From Fidelibacterota bacterium (GTDB taxonomy: Bacteria > Fidelibacterota > UBA8477 > JABMPR01), in the NCBI GenBank assembly GCA_016784025.1, contig JADHVL010000013.1:55795-119794 (forward strand): DNA of 64,000 bases, read 5' to 3'. The stretch's first letter is position 1. Every line of letters starts with the position of its first letter. The position numbers were made by a program, and so were the translations under genes. Below the pieces are notes generated by a model. That model was not told where the DNA came from, did no database searches, and was given only the letters and a program-made list of their open reading frames with translations. This document shows, in pieces, positions 45,083 to 54,402 of the stretch.

Positions 45083-46024
45083 ATGCTGGCAATTCACATA
45101 TCTCGAAGTACCATAAAATTTGCTCAATTGGTGAATTTTAAAGGTACACCATTTATCGAGAGTCTGGGTAAAGTTAGTTTGAGTGAGGAATTTCAAAATC
45201 CAGACATGACGAATACTCAAGTCATCATGTCCCTGGCTGAGCAAATCTCATCCATTCGAAATTCTGCTGAATTTCCAGATACAACTACACATCTTGTCAT
45301 AGATAGTAGCTGGTTCCCACTGGGTATCCACCCCGTTGATGGCGCTTTATCCGGGAATGATCTATCTAAATATCTCAATTGGTATATGAAAGAGATGCTG
45401 GAAGGTTCTGTATCTCAATATTCCATGGTTCACCAGGAACTCAATCGATCATCAGGAAAGTCTGCTCAATACGTCTCTTTGGCCATCCCGCAATCTTTTG
45501 ACACCTGGGTGGAGCGTATTATCGGCCCTTCCGAATTGGAATTAAAGAAGGTGATCACTGAGATGGAAGCCATTGGCAATGTCCTGACAGCAACCAAGCT
45601 CCTTGATTTCGAAGGTGGCATTCAGGTCGTTTTGGAAAATCGGGAAAACACGATTAACTGTCATATGTTCCAAAACCAAGAATTTTCAGGGCTATTTCAC
45701 GGGTCACTGAATTGGGATTATAAAATCACACTAGATCATGTTCGTGGGGATGCCAATCTTATTCGACTTGTGAAAGAAGCCATTGAGAGAGCGATTAAAG
45801 GCAAACGCGATCCTGACAATGTAATCACGAATTTATTCTACTTCTCCTCCACGGGTGATCCATCTCTGCTCAATAACCTTGAAAATTATGAAGTGAGTTG
45901 CCAACCACTTAAACTCGGTAACCACTTTAATTTTAGAGATCCTGATACTGAGAATATTGATGAATATGCAGTTGTCCTGGGTGCTTTGAATGTAGAAATA
46001 CAGGAGCGCTTCAGTGAAGATTGA
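45083..46024 (+). CDS. PilM/GspL-like actin-fold protein (tentative)
   Basis: 313 residues, no signal peptide or membrane helix. The N-terminus MLAIHISRSTIKFAQLVNFK then GTPFIESLGKVSL has the spacing of the PilM start (I-D-I-G-S-S-S-I-K-L-V-E), though the acidic and glycine residues are replaced. The C-terminus DEYAVVLGALNVEIQER is placed like the PilM 'GLA' segment. PilM is a cytoplasmic actin-fold adaptor of type IV pili and GspL its type II secretion counterpart. Nucleotide binding here is doubtful. It overlaps the following membrane-protein gene by 11 bp, as pilM does with pilN in many genomes. Tentative. Confidence 0.55.
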   Translation: MLAIHISRSTIKFAQLVNFKGTPFIESLGKVSLSEEFQNPDMTNTQVIMSLAEQISSIRNSAEFPDTTTHLVIDSSWFPLGIHPVDGALSGNDLSKYLNWYMKEMLEGSVSQYSMVHQELNRSSGKSAQYVSLAIPQSFDTWVERIIGPSELELKKVITEMEAIGNVLTATKLLDFEGGIQVVLENRENTINCHMFQNQEFSGLFHGSLNWDYKITLDHVRGDANLIRLVKEAIERAIKGKRDPDNVITNLFYFSSTGDPSLLNNLENYEVSCQPLKLGNHFNFRDPDTENIDEYAVVLGALNVEIQERFSED

Positions 46025-47216
46025 TCTTAGAAAAGACAGAGGAATTCTTGAGCCCAGGAAGTTTCTGGCAGATGAATCTTCTACCCCTGAATTATCTGAA
46101 GATGAACTCATCGCTGAGACCATGCGCAGGCGTCGTTCAGCGCACAAACCTGATACTCATGATGCAGAAACTCCCGAGAGTGGAACACCTGCACTGGCGA
46201 CCAAATCAAAAGCCAAGAAAAAGAAAAAAGACAGCAATAGAAATCCCCTGCGTGAGTTTGTTCTCTTGATCCTCATGGTTTCAATCACTGCCTATTATCT
46301 ACATGATAAGGGAATCTTGTTTTCCACCATAGATATGGCTGAGGAATATGTATACGATCTCTTAGGCATTGATCCGGTTCTCCCAGTCGAGGATGATTCA
46401 GACCTTGACCAATATGATGAATATTTTTCTGGAGACTCCCTGGTCATTGACAATACTGCTCCCGAAGATGTGCTTCCAGATGAAGTCTTTAATGAACTCA
46501 TGCCCATGACAGAGGATATCGCCGCTCTTGCAGATTCAATTGCTGCTGCCGAGCCAGATTCAATTGCTGCTGCCAAGCCAGATTCTTTGCGTGTGAAATT
46601 GCCGGGTGGAAGAGACACAGTCATTGTCTATCAGGAGTTCACACAGGTCCCTGAAGAGGTGGTTAAACTTACTGATGATGATATTTCTATCATTAACAAT
46701 CGCTCCCTGCTACTCATGGTAACAGAAATGATCAGTAATTTTCCTGTTGAATACGGTTCTGGGCATTTATTTCTGAAGAGAGACGCACTTAAAATCAGTG
46801 CCCCTCGCGGTGGTGAATGGGTTGGAGAGATGAGATCTACTCTGGACAAATTCGTCCTGGGATCCTTCAACGAGGACTATAGTACTGGCACAGCAAATAT
46901 TTCCAGCAAATTTGAGATTATCATGAATGCTGAACAAGATTTTCAAGGTCAATCCTTTGACGCTATGCGGTTGCTAGACATTCTAGCAAATCCATTTACT
47001 GATTATCTGGAAGAAATTGTCATTGATCCTGTCCGTGAGACCGATGATAATCCTGTTGAAATTGTATTCTCGGGATCTCCCCAGGAAATTCAGTACATTC
47101 TTTCTTCATGGTCTGAATCACGGAGCAATTACCTCATTGGATCGATTGATATCGATTTTCAAAATGAAGACCTCATTCTCACCTTCAGCGTCACCTTTTT
47201 CAATTATTCACCATGA
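46014..47216 (+). CDS. Single-span membrane protein with PilN/PilO-like topology; unknown function
   Basis: 400 residues from GTG 46014, with AGGAG 7 nt upstream. An 80-residue charged cytoplasmic tail, ending in a Lys cluster (KSKAKKKKKD), precedes one membrane helix (residues 80-97). An acidic linker contains a 24-bp tandem duplication (46533-46580) that encodes DSIAAAEP/DSIAAAKP. The C-terminal 200 residues are mixed alpha/beta, with RLLDILANPFTDYLEEIVID and YLIGSIDIDFQNEDLILTF, reminiscent of PilO/GspM ferredoxin-like periplasmic domains. Together with the PilM-like gene it resembles a pilus or secretion inner-membrane platform, but similarity is weak. It overlaps rsmD by 4 bp. Confidence 0.6.
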   Translation: MKIDLRKDRGILEPRKFLADESSTPELSEDELIAETMRRRRSAHKPDTHDAETPESGTPALATKSKAKKKKKDSNRNPLREFVLLILMVSITAYYLHDKGILFSTIDMAEEYVYDLLGIDPVLPVEDDSDLDQYDEYFSGDSLVIDNTAPEDVLPDEVFNELMPMTEDIAALADSIAAAEPDSIAAAKPDSLRVKLPGGRDTVIVYQEFTQVPEEVVKLTDDDISIINNRSLLLMVTEMISNFPVEYGSGHLFLKRDALKISAPRGGEWVGEMRSTLDKFVLGSFNEDYSTGTANISSKFEIIMNAEQDFQGQSFDAMRLLDILANPFTDYLEEIVIDPVRETDDNPVEIVFSGSPQEIQYILSSWSESRSNYLIGSIDIDFQNEDLILTFSVTFFNYSP

Positions 47217-47743
47217 CAAGCATTATAGCCGGGGAGTGGAGGGGACATCCTCTACCCAAACTTAAGGCAGGATCGGTAAGACCGACGACGGATCGCGCTC
47301 GCACCATATTGTTTGACACATTACGGGATGTACGGGAAATGCAAGTATTGGACCTTTATAGCGGTACTGGCGCTTTAGGTTTTGAAGCATTGAGTCGTGG
47401 TGCTGAATCTCTCGTTTCTATCGACAGAGACGGCAAATATATCAATGAACAGAAACTCTGGATGAGAGATCGCAAAAAAAACTTCAAAGCCTATGTTGGA
47501 GATGTCCAGGGGGTGCTCACAAAATTGAATCAAAAATTCGATCTGATCCTCGCCGATCCACCTTATGCAGAAAATCTTTCCTCAACAATTATGCATCTAA
47601 TTGAGGCGCATAGCTCCAGGAATGCTTATTTTGTTTATGAATCTGCCAGAAGAGATGAAAAGACTCTCGACTCAGATGTATTTAAATTGCTAAAAGAAAA
47701 AGTGGTTGCAGAAACAAGAATTCAAATATATAAGGCATACTGA
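47213..47743 (+). CDS. rsmD: 16S rRNA (guanine(966)-N(2))-methyltransferase
   Basis: RsmD methylates G966 of 16S rRNA. 176 residues: N-terminal IIAGEWRGHPLPKLKAGSVR then PTTDRARTILFDTL, SAM motif VLDLYSGTGALGFEALSRGA with VSIDRD, and catalytic motif LILADPPYAENL. All are standard for the family, and the length fits (E. coli 198). It overlaps the PilO-like gene by 4 bp and is followed after 1 bp by coaD, a frequent rsmD-coaD pairing. Confidence 0.95.
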   Translation: MTSIIAGEWRGHPLPKLKAGSVRPTTDRARTILFDTLRDVREMQVLDLYSGTGALGFEALSRGAESLVSIDRDGKYINEQKLWMRDRKKNFKAYVGDVQGVLTKLNQKFDLILADPPYAENLSSTIMHLIEAHSSRNAYFVYESARRDEKTLDSDVFKLLKEKVVAETRIQIYKAY

Positions 47744-47744
47744 A

Positions 47745-48242
47745 ATGAAAAAGCGATTAGCCATATACCCAGGTACTTTTGATCCAATCACTTTGGGTCA
47801 TCTTGACATTATCGAAAGAGCCGTTTCTATTTTTGATGAAGTTGTAGTAGCCGTTGGACGGAATATTGGTAAAAAGCCATTATTCACTGTAGAAGAACGC
47901 ATTGATATGATTGAACAAACCACTGCCCACCTTAAGAATGTTAGAGTTACCTATTTTGATGGTCTCATCGTCGACTATGCTCGCAAATTGAATGCGGTCG
48001 CCATGATCAGAGGTTTGAGAGCCATGTCAGATTTTGAATTTGAGTTTCAGATGGCCCTGGTGAATAGAACGCTGCATCCTGATCTGGTTCAAGTATTCCT
48101 CATGCCACATGAAGCCTACACGCATTTGAATTCAACCATTGTCCGGGAAGTATCAAGTTTTGGTGGTGATATCAGCTCTTTTGTCACACCATATGTTGCT
48201 GAAGTTCTTCATAAAAAGTTTCACATAAATAAAAAAGATTAA
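47745..48242 (+). CDS. coaD: Phosphopantetheine adenylyltransferase
   Basis: CoaD joins ATP and 4'-phosphopantetheine to dephospho-CoA, the penultimate step of coenzyme A synthesis. 165 residues from ATG 47745 with AAGG 9-13 nt upstream: nucleotidyltransferase motif AIYPGTFDPITLGHLDIIER, AMIRGLRAMSDFEFEFQMAL and the ISSFVTPYV ending. STIVREVSSFGGD replaces the usual SS-x-VKE-a-GG. A longer frame from 47706 would lie within rsmD. E. coli CoaD has 159 aa. Confidence 0.96.
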   Translation: MKKRLAIYPGTFDPITLGHLDIIERAVSIFDEVVVAVGRNIGKKPLFTVEERIDMIEQTTAHLKNVRVTYFDGLIVDYARKLNAVAMIRGLRAMSDFEFEFQMALVNRTLHPDLVQVFLMPHEAYTHLNSTIVREVSSFGGDISSFVTPYVAEVLHKKFHINKKD

Positions 48243-48253
48243 GGTTTTAGCTA

Positions 48254-48538
48254 ATGCCCACATATGAATATGAATGCCTAAGTTGTGGTAATCATTTCGA
48301 AGCATTCCAAAAGATGTCCGAATCTCACCTGGATAAATGTATCAGTTGTAAAGGAAGTGTGAGGAGAATCGTTAGTGGGGGTAGCGGACTTATTTTTAAA
48401 GGATCGGGATTTTATATTACCGATTACGCCAAAGGAAAAACGAAGAAAACTGAAACGGTGACACCCCCAAAGGAATCAACGCCTTCAAAATCTTCGGAAG
48501 CAAAAACTACCAAAACTTCCAGCACCAAGGACAAATAA
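48254..48538 (+). CDS. FmdB-family zinc-ribbon protein
   Basis: 94 residues. The N-terminal 60 residues are the FmdB/CxxC_CxxC_SSSS zinc ribbon: MPTYEYECLSCGNHFEAFQK, KCISCKGSVRRIVSGG and FKGSGFYITDY. Two CxxC pairs can bind zinc. The C-terminal third is a low-complexity Lys/Thr/Ser/Pro tail, common in the family. Members are putative regulators with no clear role. It lies 11 bp after coaD and ends the run; glgC converges from the other side after 67 bp, where CCAGC/GCTGG (48551-48565) forms a small hairpin. Confidence 0.88.
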   Translation: MPTYEYECLSCGNHFEAFQKMSESHLDKCISCKGSVRRIVSGGSGLIFKGSGFYITDYAKGKTKKTETVTPPKESTPSKSSEAKTTKTSSTKDK

Positions 48539-48605
48539 CCAGACCCTTAACCAGCAATCTGCTGGAAAAAGTTTTCCGCGTTACCTCAAAGTTCGAAAAC
48601 TCCGT

Positions 48606-49850
48606 TTAAATCTCATAATTGTCGGGAATGGTTGCATTTTTCGGAATAATGATAATACCATCCTTGATGGTGATGGTGTCACTTCTGAATTCTTTAAGAT
48701 TGTCTTTATTGGTCAATTTAACATTCTTACCGATGCGTACGTTCTTATCGGCGATGACATTTGAAAGGATTGAATTTGCACCGACCCCCATGGGAATGAT
48801 GGTGTTTGAATCTTCATTATCATAGAAATCAGCACCCATAAAATAGGTTCGATCAAGTTTAACGCCGTCTCCAATAATACTTCGAATACCAATAATTGAA
48901 TCTTTTAGCTGCGCGTTGCCAATCTTGCAACCTTCAGAAATAATAGAGTGATCTATTTTGGCTCCTCGAATTTCACTGCCAGGTAAGAAGCGTTGGCGGG
49001 TATAGATGGGGTTCTCTTCGTTGTAAAAAGTGAAATCCGGATTCTCCTTTGTCAGTGCAATGCTGGACTCAAAGAAGGTTCGGATGGTTCCAATATCTTC
49101 CCAATATCCCTGGAATCTGAAAGCGGTGGTTTTCAAAGTGTCAATAGCATGGGGGATAATATTTTTACCGAAATCATCACCTTTAATTTTCAACACCTCA
49201 GTAAGTACTTTTTTATTGAAAATATAAATACCCATGGACGCCAGTACTATTTTCTCACCATCAATGACATCTGCTAATTCGTCAATGAGTTCAGGGGACT
49301 GTGGCTTTTCAACAAATCTAGTTATTTCATCATCACTATTGGCCTTTAGAACACCCAGTTCAGAAGCTGTGGAGGTGGGCATGGGTCTCACTCCCACGGA
49401 AACATCAGCGCCTGTAGCGAGGTGATGATCGAAAAATTCAGAATAATCCATTTTATAGAGATGATCACCTGCCAGAATGATATAATGAGTTGCATTCATC
49501 TGCTCAAATCTATCCCAATAGGATCTCACGGCATCGGCTGTGCCCTGGAACCAATCTTTGTTCTTAGCTGTTTGTTGAGCAGCTAATATTTCAATATCAC
49601 CGCCTGAATAGATATCAAATTTGTAGGTACGGGAGATGTGTCGATGTAGGGATGTGGTATTGAATTGAGTCAACACGTGTATGAGGTTAATCCCAGAGTT
49701 AATGCAATTGCTGATGGGAACATCGATGAGACGATATTTACCACCAATATGTACTGCAGGTTTTGCCCGGTAAGAAGTCAGAGGAGCTAATCTTTCTCCA
49801 CGTCCACCCCCAAGGATAATAGCTCCCAAACGCACTTCAGATTTTTTCAC
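48606..49850 (-). CDS. glgC: Glucose-1-phosphate adenylyltransferase
   Basis: GlgC makes ADP-glucose for glycogen. 414 residues from GTG 49850, which has GGAGG at ideal distance; ATG starts further upstream lie within glgA. Motifs: LGAIILGGGRGERLAPLTSY, RAKPAVHIGGKYRLIDVPIS (activator/ATP region), WFQGTADAVRSYW, ILAGDHLYKMDY and FVEKPQSPE. The C-terminal left-handed beta-helix shows hexapeptide repeats (SIISEGCKIGNAQLKDSIIG). It is the second gene of glgA-glgC on the reverse strand, 13 bp downstream of glgA. Confidence 0.96.
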   Translation of the reverse strand: MKKSEVRLGAIILGGGRGERLAPLTSYRAKPAVHIGGKYRLIDVPISNCINSGINLIHVLTQFNTTSLHRHISRTYKFDIYSGGDIEILAAQQTAKNKDWFQGTADAVRSYWDRFEQMNATHYIILAGDHLYKMDYSEFFDHHLATGADVSVGVRPMPTSTASELGVLKANSDDEITRFVEKPQSPELIDELADVIDGEKIVLASMGIYIFNKKVLTEVLKIKGDDFGKNIIPHAIDTLKTTAFRFQGYWEDIGTIRTFFESSIALTKENPDFTFYNEENPIYTRQRFLPGSEIRGAKIDHSIISEGCKIGNAQLKDSIIGIRSIIGDGVKLDRTYFMGADFYDNEDSNTIIPMGVGANSILSNVIADKNVRIGKNVKLTNKDNLKEFRSDTITIKDGIIIIPKNATIPDNYEI

Positions 49851-49863
49851 TGGAACCTCCTCA

Positions 49864-51279
49864 TCAAAGATTATATAAACGAAAATATTGCTTAGCGGAC
49901 TGATCCCATGAAAAATCCATAGACATGGCTCTCTGCATGAGTTTAACCCAATCTGACCCTGAATGATAGACCTTGAGAGCCAGACCCATGGTTTTTCGCA
50001 GCTCGTTGATATCATAGGGCTCAAAAACAAATCCTGTCCCTGAATCTGCAGTCCATGGATCAACGGTATCGCCAAGACCGCCTGTACGATGGACGATTGG
50101 AATAGTACCATATCGTAAACTGTAGAGTTGATTTAATCCACAGGGCTCCAATCTACTGGGCATGAGAAACATATCTGAACCCGCCTCAATCAGATGGGCC
50201 AGCGGTTCATTAAAGCCATCATCAAAAGCAATATGCTGTGGATGACGTTTGCTTGCCTTGCGCAGTTGATCAGTTATTTCAGGGCTGCCAGACCCAAGAA
50301 ATATAAATTTTGCTCCCAACTCAACAAATTCGTCTAGCAATTTATTTATTAAAGGGAAACCCTTATTCTCAACCAGTCGCGAGATAGAGCCCAAAAGGGG
50401 TGCATCCATATCTGGAGCTAGCCCTACTTTTGCCAGCAATGCTGCTTTATTTTTCCGTTTTCCATCAAGATCATCTTTAGAAAAATGAAATGGAATGTAT
50501 TGATCTCTTTCAGGGGACCAATACTCAGTATCAATACCATTCACGATCCCGGAGAAATTGGCTTTTACAGCCTGTATTCTCTTGAGGCTATGCACATCTA
50601 CATTCAAGCCTGCCAAGAGCTCCAGAGCGTATCCTGGGCTCACTGTGGTCACAATATCACTGTGATCAATTCCTTCGAGCAAGGCACTGTAATTATCCCA
50701 TTGTGTTTTGGTTAGAAGAGTCTTTGTGGATCCAGGCAGTAAGTTGAGCTCTTCTGCTGAGAAATGACCGTGGTAAAGAAAATTATGGATAGTAAATATT
50801 GTTCTAACTTTTAGTTGCAGTGTCTTCATCATAAGGGGAAGAAGTCCAGTATGATGATCATTGCAATGCAGGATATCCACAGGGATACTTCCTGATGAAA
50901 TCAGATCCAGTACAACCATCTGAAAAAAGAAATAGCGGAGGTTATTGTCTGCAAACCCTTCACCATCGGATTCCGTGTAAATGCCATCTCGACCAAAGAA
51001 CTGATCACACTCAATAAATCCGATTTTAGTCTTTCCATCAATATCCATGGTTTGATGGAGAGCATAGGGAATGATCTTTTTACCCAGTGAGATTTTCCCC
51101 TTAATTGCGGTAGTCTGAATGTCATACTTGATTCTATCGATTTGACTGTACAGAGGTGTGAGTACTTGAACCGCATTTACATAGGGTGCCAGTGCCTGAG
51201 GCAGACTTCCAGCTACATCAGCCAAGCCGCCAGCCTTGGAGTAAGGTGCTACTTCGACTGAAACAAAAACGATGTTCAT
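49864..51279 (-). CDS. glgA: Glycogen synthase
   Basis: GlgA (GT5) polymerises alpha-1,4-glucan from ADP-glucose. 471 residues with the complete set: substrate loop VEVAPYSKAGGLADVAGSLP, DILHCNDHHTGLLPLMMK, TIFTIHNFLYHGHFSAEELN, TVSPGYALELL, NGIDTEYWSPERD and the C-terminal donor motif MPSRLEPCGLNQLYSLRYGT with the catalytic Glu, then VHRTGGLGDTVDPW. Length is close to E. coli's 477. It contrasts with the degenerate half protein at 18762. It precedes glgC on the reverse strand; the nuclease-like gene lies just 1 bp upstream of it. Confidence 0.97.
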   Translation of the reverse strand: MNIVFVSVEVAPYSKAGGLADVAGSLPQALAPYVNAVQVLTPLYSQIDRIKYDIQTTAIKGKISLGKKIIPYALHQTMDIDGKTKIGFIECDQFFGRDGIYTESDGEGFADNNLRYFFFQMVVLDLISSGSIPVDILHCNDHHTGLLPLMMKTLQLKVRTIFTIHNFLYHGHFSAEELNLLPGSTKTLLTKTQWDNYSALLEGIDHSDIVTTVSPGYALELLAGLNVDVHSLKRIQAVKANFSGIVNGIDTEYWSPERDQYIPFHFSKDDLDGKRKNKAALLAKVGLAPDMDAPLLGSISRLVENKGFPLINKLLDEFVELGAKFIFLGSGSPEITDQLRKASKRHPQHIAFDDGFNEPLAHLIEAGSDMFLMPSRLEPCGLNQLYSLRYGTIPIVHRTGGLGDTVDPWTADSGTGFVFEPYDINELRKTMGLALKVYHSGSDWVKLMQRAMSMDFSWDQSAKQYFRLYNL

Positions 51280-51280
51280 C

Positions 51281-52297
51281 TTATTTAGGACTTACTAGAA
51301 TATCACATACGATGGGTAGATGATCAGAATATCCGCCATGATATTTGCCACTGCGATACATCCGATTGGGCCAACCCTGGTACTTCCCATCTTTCTCAAT
51401 GAGATAAGCAGGCATAAACGTCTGAGTGGATTGGAAAGCCCAATCAAAATTCTTTTTATCCCGCATACCAGACGAAATAATGATTTGATCTAGAACAGTC
51501 CATTTACCTCTGTACATAGCCGTTCCAGCATCTGGGTTTTTATCTAAGGACCAGGTTGTATTGACCAGGTCACCTGGATAGGCTTGGGGACCTGCTTCAT
51601 GTGCTCTCAGAATATCATATAATGAAGGATCATCTGGATAATCATTGAAATCACCCATGATCAATATATCTGCTTGTGGATTCTTCAAGAGGATTTGATC
51701 TATGCGCGTGCGCAATGTACGAGCGGCAGTCCGACGGAGGGGATCGGTTTCTTTCTGACCTCCCCAGCGAGAAGGCCAGTGATTAACAAAAACGTAGAGA
51801 GTTTTGTTCTCATCTGTATTGTTAAAACTAAATTCAGCTTCAACGATATCTCGGGTTTTATCATCTCCCGCTAAAAAAATAGGGAGAAACTGAAAGTTTT
51901 TGATGTTAACCAGACTGGAATCATAAAGGAGGGCACAATCAATGCCCCGTTCATCAGGGGACTCCTTGTGAACCATCTTCATTCCACGTTTTATGAAGTC
52001 TTCATTTAAACGACTTAAAACCAGCTTGTTTTCAATTTCCGCCAGACCCAGGATGGCAAGATCATTGGCTTTATCAATGTCATGGACAACCCTGGAAAGA
52101 TCCTGAAACTTTTTCACCAATCTTTCTTCAGTCCATTGATATTTACCGGAGGGGGTAAAATCGTCATCCCGGATAAGAGCTGCATTCGTTGTATCGAATA
52201 GATTCTCTACGTTCCAGAATGCAGCTTTAAATTGACTCTGAGCAGACAGCCCGCTCGATCCTAAGATGACGATTAGTGTGAGGAGGAGAAGGCGCAT
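51281..52297 (-). CDS. Secreted endonuclease/exonuclease/phosphatase-family protein
   Basis: 338 residues with a signal peptide (MRLLLLTLIVILGSSGLSAQ). EEP-fold motifs in order are FKAAFWNVENLFDT, LAILGLAEIENKLVL (catalytic Glu), FVNHWPSRWGGQKE, ILIMGDFNDYPDDPSLYDIL (Asp, Asn) and YSDHLPIVCDI (Asp-His). The full catalytic set is present, so it is an active Mg-dependent phosphodiesterase. Exported members often act as DNases or phosphodiesterases for nutrient scavenging; the substrate is not predictable. It is 1 bp from glgA and 8 bp from the symporter. Confidence 0.9.
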   Translation of the reverse strand: MRLLLLTLIVILGSSGLSAQSQFKAAFWNVENLFDTTNAALIRDDDFTPSGKYQWTEERLVKKFQDLSRVVHDIDKANDLAILGLAEIENKLVLSRLNEDFIKRGMKMVHKESPDERGIDCALLYDSSLVNIKNFQFLPIFLAGDDKTRDIVEAEFSFNNTDENKTLYVFVNHWPSRWGGQKETDPLRRTAARTLRTRIDQILLKNPQADILIMGDFNDYPDDPSLYDILRAHEAGPQAYPGDLVNTTWSLDKNPDAGTAMYRGKWTVLDQIIISSGMRDKKNFDWAFQSTQTFMPAYLIEKDGKYQGWPNRMYRSGKYHGGYSDHLPIVCDILVSPK

Positions 52298-52305
52298 TAT
52301 AGGTT

Positions 52306-54402
52306 CTACATTTCTTTTTCGGCGCGGAGCTCACGACCTTTAACAAATAGACCTGATTCTGCTAAATCTTGTGTCAGATAAACCACACCATCCTCATCGT
52401 GAGGTTCAGCAAAGGATGCATGAACAGATTTCAATCCGCCCAACCAGCCTCGCTTATCGCAAAGATAGACCAGATCACCAAGATTGGCTTTCATAAGGGA
52501 CATATCATTCTTTGAAAAACACATGAGACTTTCATCACCTTCAGCCAATTTCCAATGAACGAGGACCTTTTCACCCTCTTCATCATTTGGAGCACTGCCT
52601 TTAAATTGCATGCGGGCAGTCTGAATTGAACTTGCCGTTAAGCCCAGGGTGTTTACTTCTTCATCATAATGAACAAAGTAAGTCACTGCCAAGGGGACCA
52701 GGGCGATGACACCAAATGCAGCGATGAGCTGGATTGTCATTCCAGAAATTCCAAACAAGACAATTCCAAACAGTAGAACAGCAACACCAAGTAATCCATT
52801 CATGAGAATCTTATCATTGGCCTTGGTTCTAATATTTGAGATGAAGCTGAGTTGGTATTTAGTGGTATATGCTACCAGTAGTCCAACGCCGGCACATACC
52901 AGGGTATTGTAAAGGGCACGGATGTAAGAATAGGGGTGAGCTGCATTCATTTCAATGCCGTGATCAAAAGGAGCAATGAGGATCCCAGGAAATCTCGAAC
53001 CAAGAATCATGAGTGCCACTCCACCAACAAATGTAGTAATAACGGCTGAGGCTGTAAATCGCTTCCAAAATACACCAAGGAATATTCCAACAACCAGGGG
53101 TGGCGTAAGGGTTGAATGGAAAAATCCATGGGCTTCGTAAACCGTTGGGAAGTTTTTGAAAGCTAATACTGCCAATACACCCAGGATGGTGACAGCAACG
53201 GATGCCCAGCGTGCTGCAGTTAGCTCACTGCGGTCACCTTCTGCAAGGGTCCCATACTTTTTCTTAAAATATAAACGGACAGGTCGGTGAACATCATTAA
53301 TGTAAATCGCTGCAGTAGCATTGATAAGGGTATCCACAGTACTCATGAGAGCAGCAGTAAGGGCTGCCATGATAAATCCGAACATACCTGGACTGGCAAT
53401 AATGTTTGCTACCACAACAAAAATTTGATCTGGTGAGACTGAAGGACTAACGATATCAGGACTGGCAATGGATATTGCTTTTCCAACCCAACCAGCATTA
53501 CCAACAACGATTGCTGAAATTGGCAGCACGAACAGGATGTTAATACCAGCAGCTTTTCGTCCCTCATTAACATTTTTACAGGCCATAAACCGCATGATCA
53601 GTCCCTGATTCATAAATAGGAATCCGATAGATCCAGCAATGGCATCCTGCCAGAATATTCCCACAAAATTGAAATTGGAGGGTTGGTTAAAGTCCGCCAT
53701 GGGAAGCTTCCACTCCACCGGCAGAAGATTCCAAAAGATATCAAATCCACCCAGGTAAGTAATTCCAAAAAAGAATAACAATAATCCAGCAAAGAGTAGA
53801 ATAAATCCCTGTAAAAGGTCAGTAAAAATAACAGCAGTTTGCCCACCAAACGTAATATAGATACCAGTTATGATGGCAATTACAATGATGGCACCCATGA
53901 GTGTGATGGGTATGGTCATTCCAAAGAGCATGAAAGCGCTGGGTAACATGGGAATCACAGCCTTACCAAGGGTGAGGAAGCCAATGCCGATATAGCCAAT
54001 CATATAGAGTAATAGTAGAATAGTCGCGATAAAACGTGATGAAGGACTGAATCTCTTTTCAAAGTATTCAGGAATGGATCGCACTTTAGAATAAACGATG
54101 ATTGGCAACCATCCAAACATAAAAAAGGCAATAAAAAACCAGTCATTCAGATAAGTCATTGAGGAGGAAATCCCATGCTCAAAGCCCTTAGCTGAATATT
54201 TTACAAAACTATGACTTCCAACTCCAGTAGCGACAATAGACATGGTAATCAGCCACCAGGAAAATCGACGACCGCCAAAGAAAAAATCTGAAGTGTTCTT
54301 AGTATATCGTCCGAAATAGCTACCAAAAAGCATGATGGCCATAAAATAGACCACCATAACAATCCAATCGGTGGTCGTTCCGATGCTATGAAAGGTCTGC
54401 AT
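52306..54402 (-). CDS. Sodium/solute symporter (SSS family) with C-terminal cytoplasmic domain
   Basis: 698 residues from ATG 54402, preceded by GGAGCGAGGG; longer frames run into the gene upstream. About 13-14 membrane helices, starting TDWIVMVVYFMAIMLFGSYF. SSS hallmarks include SFVKYSAKGFEHG, GFLTLGKAVIPMLPSAFML and GFIMAALTAALMSTVDTLIN. The last ~120 residues (VHYDEEVNTLGLTASSIQTA onward) are soluble and unusual. The substrate (sugar, amino acid or carboxylate) cannot be told. It overlaps the small membrane protein gene by one base (TAATG), so the two form a unit. Confidence 0.9.
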   Translation of the reverse strand: MQTFHSIGTTTDWIVMVVYFMAIMLFGSYFGRYTKNTSDFFFGGRRFSWWLITMSIVATGVGSHSFVKYSAKGFEHGISSSMTYLNDWFFIAFFMFGWLPIIVYSKVRSIPEYFEKRFSPSSRFIATILLLLYMIGYIGIGFLTLGKAVIPMLPSAFMLFGMTIPITLMGAIIVIAIITGIYITFGGQTAVIFTDLLQGFILLFAGLLLFFFGITYLGGFDIFWNLLPVEWKLPMADFNQPSNFNFVGIFWQDAIAGSIGFLFMNQGLIMRFMACKNVNEGRKAAGINILFVLPISAIVVGNAGWVGKAISIASPDIVSPSVSPDQIFVVVANIIASPGMFGFIMAALTAALMSTVDTLINATAAIYINDVHRPVRLYFKKKYGTLAEGDRSELTAARWASVAVTILGVLAVLAFKNFPTVYEAHGFFHSTLTPPLVVGIFLGVFWKRFTASAVITTFVGGVALMILGSRFPGILIAPFDHGIEMNAAHPYSYIRALYNTLVCAGVGLLVAYTTKYQLSFISNIRTKANDKILMNGLLGVAVLLFGIVLFGISGMTIQLIAAFGVIALVPLAVTYFVHYDEEVNTLGLTASSIQTARMQFKGSAPNDEEGEKVLVHWKLAEGDESLMCFSKNDMSLMKANLGDLVYLCDKRGWLGGLKSVHASFAEPHDEDGVVYLTQDLAESGLFVKGRELRAEKEM

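Noticed and set aside
49851..50111. Longer N-terminus for GlgC
   Set aside because: The extra 87 residues lie inside glgA on the same strand and match nothing; GTG 49850 has a strong GGAGG site.
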